From the NCBI GenBank assembly GCA_036514535.1, contig DATBWZ010000015.1:1-11526 (forward strand): DNA of 11,526 bases, read 5' to 3'. Position numbers and translations under genes: made by a program. The stretch is from DATBWZ01 sp036514535. Its GTDB lineage: Bacteria > JAMCPX01 > DATBWZ01. Under the pieces are notes generated by a model, which saw only the letters and a list, made by a program, of their open reading frames with translations, searched no databases and was not told where the DNA came from. Positions 6,166 to 11,526 of this stretch are shown here, piece by piece. Each line of letters starts with the position of its first letter. The first letter of the stretch is position 1.

Positions 6166-8139
6166 CTATCTAACCCGCCATATCTCATAGGTGTTCGCGT
6201 CCAGTTCCTTCAGAAATCTGGAAGGCTTTGCAATGCTGGTTTTGTGCGCATGATCAATGGTCTGCGGATAGATCATATAGAGACCCTCTTTGGCCCTTGT
6301 AACCCCTACGTAAAAGAGCCTTCTCTCTTCCTCAATTTCATCAGTGCTCTGTGAAAGGGGCGACGGCATCCTGCCCTCGCTCAGCCAGATTATAAAAACA
6401 TACCGCCATTCCAGACCCTTTGCCTGGTGTATAGTGGATAATGTAAGCACCTCATCTTCTTTCTCCGCATCCCCTGCATCCTCGCCGGAAATCTCGGAAA
6501 GCAGCGCCATCTGGCTCAAAAACTCATCGGTAGATTTGAACCTTTTCGCATACTCGGAAAGTTGTTCTATATCCTGCTGTCTCTCATAGTAATCAGGGTA
6601 AACTGAACTAAGGTATTCGCCGTAGAACTGATTCATTGCCTCTGCAATCTGTTCAGAGGGGAGGCCTTTTATCCCTCCCTTTTCAAGCGCTGCGCAGACT
6701 TCACTGAATTTTCCCCACCCTTCCCTGGCATTGAGGGAAAACTCCCCTGCTGTATCCTTTGACAATAGAACGCCTGCCGGATTATCCGAACTGGTAATCA
6801 TCATCCAGAGTTTATCCGCCATGGCCTTTCCTATTCCCCGGAAAAGCCTGACGCCTCTCTTCAGCGAAAGTTCGTCCCGCGGATTGATGCTTAAACGGAG
6901 AAAACTCAGCACATCCTTTACATGGGCCTGCTCAAAAAAGCGTAAACCTGAACGCACATAGAAAGGTATGTCCCGCCGAGTTAACTCCAATTGCAATTCC
7001 ATGCTGTGGAAATGCGCCCTGTACAGAACAGCAATGTCATTCAGGCTGCAGCCTTCATTTCTCAATTCAAGCACCCTCTGGGCGAGAAACTCAGACTGTT
7101 CAAACACATCCCGCACAGGCACAATGCCGGGCTTATCCCCTCTCTCCCTGACGGGATGGAGCGTTTTATGAAATTGATTGCTGTTCCATTTTATGCTTGA
7201 ATTTGCAAGGGCAAGCACCTGCGGTACACTGCGGTAGTTTGTTTCAAGTTTAAAGATTTTTGTATCTTTATACCTTTCCGGGAAACCCATTATGTTGGCA
7301 AAATTTGCTCCCCTGAAGGAATAAATGGACTGGCTGTCGTCTCCAACAACAAGTATATTCCTGTGCTTTGAAGCAAACATATCAAGGAGTTCCGCCTGGA
7401 GCTTATTCGTATCCTGGTATTCATCAACAAGTATGTGCTTAAAAATCCCTGCGTAATAATCAAGTATATCCCTGTGTTCCATTAACAATCTCCTCAGGTT
7501 AAGAAGCAGGTCATCAAAATCCATGGAATACATCTGTTTTTTTTTATCGTTATAAAACTCCTGGACGAGTTTTATCTCGTCTATCAGATCCACGAAATGA
7601 GGCGTTTTTCTAACCACCGAAGTCTCAAGCGAATGCTCTGTGTTTGCAGAAAAAGAAAATATCTCCCTCAGGATCGGACCCTTTGGAAACCTTTTTTTCT
7701 TAGTGTCAATCCGCAGTTCATCCACGCACATCTCAATTAAATCCTTGGAATCGGTGGCATCAAGTATAGTGTATCCTTCTGAATAGTCTATCAGTTTAGC
7801 ATGCCTCCGGAGAATAACATTTCCTATATGATGGTATGTCCCTCCCCATAGAGCGCTGATGTTAATTCCTACGAGGCGTTCAACCCGGTGAAGCATCTCC
7901 TTCGCCGCCTTGTTTGTAAATGTGACGAGGAGTATCTCCTCCGGTCTGACGCCGGACTCAAGCAACCATGCCACCCTGTAGGTAATAGTGCGCGTTTTAC
8001 CGCTTCCTGCTCCAGCTATTACAAGAACCGGTCCATTCCCTGAAGTAACAGTAGCATACTGCTCAGCGTTTAGCTCCTTATAGTAATCAACACTTAGACT
8101 AAGAGGTGTTTCCGGCTTTTTCAGGGTATAATTCTTCAT
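6166..8139 (-). CDS. UvrD/Rep/PcrA-type superfamily 1 DNA helicase
   Basis: The product has 657 residues. All superfamily 1A motifs are visible in order: Q motif LNAEQYATV (23-31), Walker A AGAGSGKT (42-49), TFTNKAAKEM (73-82), Walker B VDEYQDTN (238-245), motif III GDDSQSIYSFRGA (266-278), motif IV NYRS (301-304), motif V TIHQAKGLEW (569-578) and motif VI VGVTRAKE (611-618). This marks a 3'-5' ATP-driven DNA translocase/helicase of the kind used in excision repair, replication restart or removal of recombinase filaments. The protein is shorter than typical UvrD or PcrA (about 720 residues) and ends about 40 residues after motif VI, so the C-terminal tail linked to RNA polymerase binding is missing; in size it is closer to Rep. 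An N-terminal extension of about 20 residues precedes the Q motif. Start at the ATG at 8139 is the first in the open frame; no Shine-Dalgarno is visible. The gene is divergent from the M23 peptidase gene, and nothing ties the two functionally. Confidence 0.93.
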   Translation of the reverse strand: MKNYTLKKPETPLSLSVDYYKELNAEQYATVTSGNGPVLVIAGAGSGKTRTITYRVAWLLESGVRPEEILLVTFTNKAAKEMLHRVERLVGINISALWGGTYHHIGNVILRRHAKLIDYSEGYTILDATDSKDLIEMCVDELRIDTKKKRFPKGPILREIFSFSANTEHSLETSVVRKTPHFVDLIDEIKLVQEFYNDKKKQMYSMDFDDLLLNLRRLLMEHRDILDYYAGIFKHILVDEYQDTNKLQAELLDMFASKHRNILVVGDDSQSIYSFRGANFANIMGFPERYKDTKIFKLETNYRSVPQVLALANSSIKWNSNQFHKTLHPVRERGDKPGIVPVRDVFEQSEFLAQRVLELRNEGCSLNDIAVLYRAHFHSMELQLELTRRDIPFYVRSGLRFFEQAHVKDVLSFLRLSINPRDELSLKRGVRLFRGIGKAMADKLWMMITSSDNPAGVLLSKDTAGEFSLNAREGWGKFSEVCAALEKGGIKGLPSEQIAEAMNQFYGEYLSSVYPDYYERQQDIEQLSEYAKRFKSTDEFLSQMALLSEISGEDAGDAEKEDEVLTLSTIHQAKGLEWRYVFIIWLSEGRMPSPLSQSTDEIEEERRLFYVGVTRAKEGLYMIYPQTIDHAHKTSIAKPSRFLKELDANTYEIWRVR

Positions 8140-8151
8140 TTAATTGTCTAT

Positions 8152-8178
8152 GTTATAGCACTGAGGGCCTATATTCAA
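8152..8178 (-). promoter_or_regulatory. Possible helicase promoter, nearly leaderless
   Basis: On the - strand TTGAAT (8173-8178) and TATAAC (8152-8157) are 15 bases apart, shorter than ideal. The TATAAC box ends only 12 bases before the helicase ATG at 8139, so the transcript would have a leader of about five bases. This is a weak call. Confidence 0.25.
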
Positions 8179-8214
8179 CGAAATAGGTAGTTTCTGGTGT
8201 AAAATAAAATGTGC

Positions 8215-8244
8215 TTGACAACTATATATATTTTATGGTATGTT
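8215..8244 (+). promoter_or_regulatory. Candidate promoter for M23 peptidase gene
   Basis: A perfect -35 box TTGACA (8215-8220) is followed after 18 bases by TATGTT (8239-8244, 4/6). The predicted start near 8251 leaves a leader of about 35 bases before the ATG at 8286. The spacer is very rich in A and T. Confidence 0.5.
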
Positions 8245-8285
8245 TATCAAATAGTGCTTGTAAAAACAGTGGGTGCGTGGATTAA

Positions 8286-9203
8286 ATGATGAAAAAGAAG
8301 GGTATTTATACTATTTTTGTTGTTTCTGAGGGGGCATCAAAGATTTTCAAATTCAAGGTGCCTGTCCTTCGGGGAAGGCTTGGGATCGGAATACTTACTT
8401 TAACCTTGCTTCTCCTGGCGCTCCTGATAGTTGATTATGTCAATACCAAAAGCAAGATATTTATGCTCAAATCGCTGAAAACGGAAAATCAGATCCTGCA
8501 TGAACAGATGTTGACCTTAGCAAATAAAGCCAGGAAAGTTGAATCAGAATTACAGACAATAAAACAACTGGAAACAAAGGTAAGGGTAATGCTGAATGCA
8601 GAGAAGCCGGAACAGTCAACGGCAAGCTTCGGGATAGGCGGTTTTTCTGACGATTATAATGAGTATCCCATATCAAATACTTCTATAGACAGTAATCTTA
8701 CTTACAGAAAGGTCGCATCCAAAATGGATAATGTGACCGGCAGGCTGCAGATTGAACAATCAAGCATGGTGGAACTCCAGGAGATTATGGCGGAGCGCAA
8801 TTCCATCCTGTCTTCCTTCCCCTCCGTTTGGCCATCAAGGGGATGGATTACCTCCGGTTTTGGCTACAGGGTTTATCCATTTACAGGAGAGAATAAATTT
8901 CATGAGGGGATTGATATATCCACGCGTATCGGTGCAACTGTAGTAGTGCCTGCAGATGGTATAGTAACAGAACAAACTTATGACATAAGTTTTGGCAACA
9001 ATATTATAATTGATCATGGATATGGTTTTGTTACCCGATACGGGCATCTGTCAAAAATTGATGTTAAAGTTGGAGAAATCGTAAAGAGAGGAACAAAGAT
9101 CGGAGAGGCTGGAAATACAGGAATGTCAACCGGTCCCCATCTCCATTACGAGATACGGCTTAACGGCGTACCTGTAAATCCAGAAAATTACATACTGAAT
9201 TAA
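8286..9203 (+). CDS. Membrane-anchored M23 (LytM/NlpD-type) peptidoglycan endopeptidase
   Basis: The product is 305 residues from the ATG at 8286; the adjacent ATG at 8289 is an equally good start. A short N-terminal cytoplasmic segment precedes one membrane helix (about 33-50), which would anchor the protein facing the periplasm. A coiled-coil-like stretch follows (about 55-105, LKTENQILHEQ, ESELQTIKQLETKV), then a linker with a second helical part near 145-175. The LytM/M23 domain covers about 186-303. Its zinc and catalytic residues are complete: H206 and D210 in HEGID, H254 in RYGHLS, and H285/H287 in GPHLHYE. The domain opens with the family motif TSGFGYRVYP. An active zinc endopeptidase that cuts peptide cross-links is therefore likely, with the coiled coil perhaps controlling partner binding as in other family members. 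Its stop codon is three bases from that of the kinase on the other strand. Confidence 0.93.
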   Translation: MMKKKGIYTIFVVSEGASKIFKFKVPVLRGRLGIGILTLTLLLLALLIVDYVNTKSKIFMLKSLKTENQILHEQMLTLANKARKVESELQTIKQLETKVRVMLNAEKPEQSTASFGIGGFSDDYNEYPISNTSIDSNLTYRKVASKMDNVTGRLQIEQSSMVELQEIMAERNSILSSFPSVWPSRGWITSGFGYRVYPFTGENKFHEGIDISTRIGATVVVPADGIVTEQTYDISFGNNIIIDHGYGFVTRYGHLSKIDVKVGEIVKRGTKIGEAGNTGMSTGPHLHYEIRLNGVPVNPENYILN

Positions 9204-9206
9204 TTA

Positions 9207-10448
9207 TTAATGACATCCTTTAAGTAATATTTTTATCTTTTTTGCACTATTCTTTTCAATCTTAATATCAAAAATTTCCGGTTTGCAAAAAGGATTGTGG
9301 ATTTTCACCGAATGACTGCCAGCCGGCAAAGATATAGAGACGGCCTCATCTGCAACCCTTTCCCTGAAAGTTTCCCCGATAGCAACATCCCCCCAGGGGC
9401 TGACCGAAATTTCCAGGATCCCATCCGGACCTTTAATAAAACGGTTCGTACTGAGGTTATGGAAAAGGATTGTAATTAATGAAGCGCCTAATACGATTAA
9501 GGCAAATCTAAAAATAAACCCAAACTTTATAAGGGGACGCTTGCTCATCCCACTTTCTTTAACCACCACAGTCTTGTCAGTTGCTGTAATATTCTCTCCT
9601 TCAAGAAATCTAACCAACAAGGTTTTCTGATCATACTTCTTATTTCCTTTCTGAATGTATTTTTTTAAAGTATCTGATAGAGCGGCTGTATTTCCAGACC
9701 TTCTTGAAAGTGAATACCTGAGGCAATTAGAAATCATCCTGCTTAAAAGCCAGGGTATCTCTCTGTTTTTCCTGTGTGCCTTCACAAAATGCCACCGCTT
9801 CCTGCTGTTCCTTTCTGCATCCATTTTGAATGGCAAAGAGCCTGTCAGCATTTCGTATATTACAATTCCCAGTGAGAAAATATCGGTTTTCAAATCAATA
9901 TCACGGCCTTCCATCTGTTCGGGAGAACTATATGCAGGGGTTCCAATAAAAATTCCAGGGGATGTAAGCGTATCCGGAGCCACGAGCGATCTGCTGATCC
10001 CGAAATCCATAAGCTTAACTTCACCTGATTTTGAGATTATGATATTGCTCGGTTTCACATCCCTGTGGATGAACCCCTCGCTATGAGCATAAGCCAGCGC
10101 TTCCGCCACTTTGTTCGCTATCAAACATCCATGAAGAACCGGCAGGACATTAGCCTTTTCAATAAGCTTATCCAGGGTAATGCCATCAACATATTCCATA
10201 ATGAAATAGTTGGCATTCTGTTTTTTCAAAAAAGAGTAAACTTTTATAATATTAGGATGGTCAAGCCTTGCAAGCGCGCGTGCTTCCCTGGTGAATCGCT
10301 CCGATGTTTCCGAACTTGATTGTAATTCAGATCTCAACTCCTTTATAGCGACAAACCTGTCAAGGTCTTTGTCATGCCCCTTATAGACCCTGGACATTCC
10401 TCCTGCGCCGAGCTCATCAAGTATTTCAAATTTATCTATCCTCTTCAT
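9207..10448 (-). CDS. Hanks-type Ser/Thr protein kinase, membrane-anchored, with PEGA-like C-terminal domain
   Basis: The product has 413 residues. The kinase domain (about 7-265) is complete: glycine loop GAGGMS (14-19), K36 in AIKE, the helix-C glutamate E55, HRDVKPSN (128-135) with the HRD aspartate, DFG (148-150), activation-loop threonines T160, T162 and T170, SPEQ in place of APE, and DIFSLGIVIYEMLTG. A juxtamembrane stretch (265-305) leads to one membrane helix (about 308-330). The outside part (about 343-410) starts GILEISVSPWGDVAI and has a later LPAGSHSVKIHN, the layout of a PEGA domain, a short beta-rich surface-protein module. The kinase should thus sit inside with a small sensor or anchor outside. 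Targets are unknown. On the - strand it follows the TldE/PmbA gene by 58 bases, perhaps co-transcribed. The ATG at 10448 has no Shine-Dalgarno but has a hairpin just upstream. Confidence 0.93.
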   Translation of the reverse strand: MKRIDKFEILDELGAGGMSRVYKGHDKDLDRFVAIKELRSELQSSSETSERFTREARALARLDHPNIIKVYSFLKKQNANYFIMEYVDGITLDKLIEKANVLPVLHGCLIANKVAEALAYAHSEGFIHRDVKPSNIIISKSGEVKLMDFGISRSLVAPDTLTSPGIFIGTPAYSSPEQMEGRDIDLKTDIFSLGIVIYEMLTGSLPFKMDAERNSRKRWHFVKAHRKNREIPWLLSRMISNCLRYSLSRRSGNTAALSDTLKKYIQKGNKKYDQKTLLVRFLEGENITATDKTVVVKESGMSKRPLIKFGFIFRFALIVLGASLITILFHNLSTNRFIKGPDGILEISVSPWGDVAIGETFRERVADEAVSISLPAGSHSVKIHNPFCKPEIFDIKIEKNSAKKIKILLKGCH

Positions 10449-10461
10449 TAACTAATTTATC

Positions 10462-10481
10462 GGGCACACAAAAGAGCGCCC
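10462..10481 (-). repeat. Hairpin in the leader of the kinase gene
   Basis: On the - strand GGGCGC (10476-10481) pairs with GTGCCC (10462-10467), one pair being G-T, around an 8-base loop. It lies 13 bases before the kinase ATG and after the stop of the upstream gene. No T tract follows, so it is not a normal terminator; an RNA processing or translational role is conceivable. Confidence 0.35.
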
Positions 10482-10506
10482 CTGATATTTATAGTTACTA
10501 TTTGGA

Positions 10507-11526
10507 TTACTCCCCCCCAACTGTAATTTTCTGAACAAGTAGGCTCGGAGAACCATACCTGCCCATAAATCTGATGTCATTCCCCACCATCACGATATTT
10601 TTGAAAAGCTCAAAGATATTTCCGCTTATTGTTATTCCCCTTATCGGGTAATGCTTTTCTCCGTTTATCACCCTGTGTCCCTCAGCTCCAAGGGAGAATT
10701 CCCCGGTTATGGGGTTGGATGTGTGCACTCCCAATAATCCGGTAATAATTAAGCCATTATCCATCTCATTGATAAGATTGTCAAGGCTCTCTGTTCCCGG
10801 ATCAATAAAAAAATTTGTAACTCCCTGGGAGGGCGCGGCTGTATAATCATCCCGATTGCTATTCCCTGTGCTTTTTTTTCCAAAAATCTGCGCATAATAA
10901 AGATCGTAGAGGAATCCGGATAATATACCGCGATCCACAAGAAGCGTATCAACCGGAGAAATACCCTCGCCATCAAAAGCAAATAAGTTCCATCCCGATG
11001 GGTGGACGCCATTATCCCTGATTGTCAATTTATCGGAAAAAATTCTTTCACCTAATTTTCCCTTCAACGGGGATTTATTCTTATGCACCGATTCTGACAA
11101 AAATGACTTGCTTAGAACACCAGCGAGCTCCGCAGCAGCGAGATTTGAAAAAACAGCCCTAAAATCCCCGGTCTGTTCCCTTTTCCCGCCGAGCAATTCC
11201 AGAGATCTTTTTGCTGAATTAATTCCGACAGACATAGGATCAATGTCCCTGATCAAGTGGGAGAAACCAAAATCCCACGATGTAACCGAATCCCGTTCAT
11301 CATCCGCAATAACCTCCTGGATAAGGCTGAAGTCGCTCCGCTCGTCAGCAATATCTACGCCGCGGGAATTTATAATACGGCAACCTGTCAATGTTTTGCT
11401 GAATGTGGTCTTGCGAACATTTTTTATTCTCTTGTCAAGTCTGGATGCAGTCGTGCTGCATTCAACCACGGCATCCTTCATCTCTTTTTTACCAATGCCG
11501 TGGTAATTGAGATCAAGATACCTGCC
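10507..11526 (-). CDS. pmbA: TldE/PmbA-family protein (TldD/PmbA protease system), N-terminal part outside window
   Basis: The frame stays open from the stop at 10507-10509 to the window edge, so the methionine at 11481 is internal or uncertain and 339 residues are visible. The C-terminal half is very characteristic of the family: DTLLVDRGILSGFLYDLYYA, FFIDPGTESLDNLI, GLIITGLLGVHTSNPITGEF, then the FSLGAEG, IRGITISGNIFELFKNI and VGNDIRFMGRYGSPSLL segments. No HExxxH zinc motif is present in the visible part, which points to the TldE/PmbA subunit rather than the TldD metalloprotease. Family knowledge: TldD and TldE form a heteromeric protease that degrades unfolded peptides and, in several systems, removes leader peptides from modified peptides such as microcin B17. 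A tldD partner would be expected upstream, beyond the window edge. The kinase gene follows 58 bases downstream on the same strand. Confidence 0.9.
   Translation of the reverse strand, partial: GRYLDLNYHGIGKKEMKDAVVECSTTASRLDKRIKNVRKTTFSKTLTGCRIINSRGVDIADERSDFSLIQEVIADDERDSVTSWDFGFSHLIRDIDPMSVGINSAKRSLELLGGKREQTGDFRAVFSNLAAAELAGVLSKSFLSESVHKNKSPLKGKLGERIFSDKLTIRDNGVHPSGWNLFAFDGEGISPVDTLLVDRGILSGFLYDLYYAQIFGKKSTGNSNRDDYTAAPSQGVTNFFIDPGTESLDNLINEMDNGLIITGLLGVHTSNPITGEFSLGAEGHRVINGEKHYPIRGITISGNIFELFKNIVMVGNDIRFMGRYGSPSLLVQKITVGGE

Noticed and set aside
5988..6188. Open frame of 66 codons on the - strand across the tRNA
   Set aside because: It is the antisense of tRNA-Leu, a well-known source of false protein predictions, and has no family or coding support.
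9655..10086. Open frame of 143 codons on the + strand
   Set aside because: It is antisense to the catalytic region of the kinase, whose motifs are complete, and it shows no domain signature.
11108..11506. Open frame of 132 codons on the + strand
   Set aside because: It is antisense to the TldE/PmbA gene and has no recognisable features.

Overview
The window comes from a bacterium of moderate GC. Most of it is mid-40s percent by hand count of sample lines, but the first 2.3 kb is near 30 percent. The M23 endopeptidase, the membrane-anchored Ser/Thr kinase with a PEGA-like tail and the TldE/PmbA homologue all fit a bacterium with a cell wall. The sequence alone does not fix a phylum. Most chromosomal genes here lack a recognisable Shine-Dalgarno sequence, which fits several deep-branching or uncultivated diderm lineages; that placement is inference.

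Left end (1-2458, + strand, AT-rich): an accessory defence segment. It starts inside the C-terminal half of a TaqI/Eco57I-like type IIG restriction-methylase, whose N-terminal methylase part is outside the window. A complete YhcG/DUF1016-type PDDEXK nuclease gene follows directly. Just after it lies a frameshifted second copy of the last ~48 codons of the methylase, so yhcG sits between two direct repeats. This is the clearest trace of rearrangement in the window.

Middle (2459-5863, - strand): a compact three-gene unit transcribed right to left as SDR oxidoreductase, LhgO-type L-2-hydroxyglutarate oxidase and a B12-binding-type radical SAM enzyme, with gaps of 23 and 13 bases. A candidate promoter lies upstream, overlapping the promoter of a divergent tRNA-Leu(UAA) gene at 6007-6091. 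The shared pathway of the three enzymes is not known to me.

Right (6166-11526): a UvrD/Rep-type helicase (- strand) is divergent from a membrane-anchored M23 peptidase (+ strand). The peptidase converges with a Hanks-type kinase (- strand), leaving three bases between the stop codons. Upstream of the kinase on the same strand is the 3' part of a TldE/PmbA-family gene that runs off the window.

I found no CRISPR array, insertion sequence, rRNA or complete mobile element. The most unusual points are the methylase-tail duplication around yhcG, the uncharacterised rSAM-LhgO-SDR unit, the overlapping divergent promoters at the tRNA, and the general absence of Shine-Dalgarno motifs outside the defence segment.
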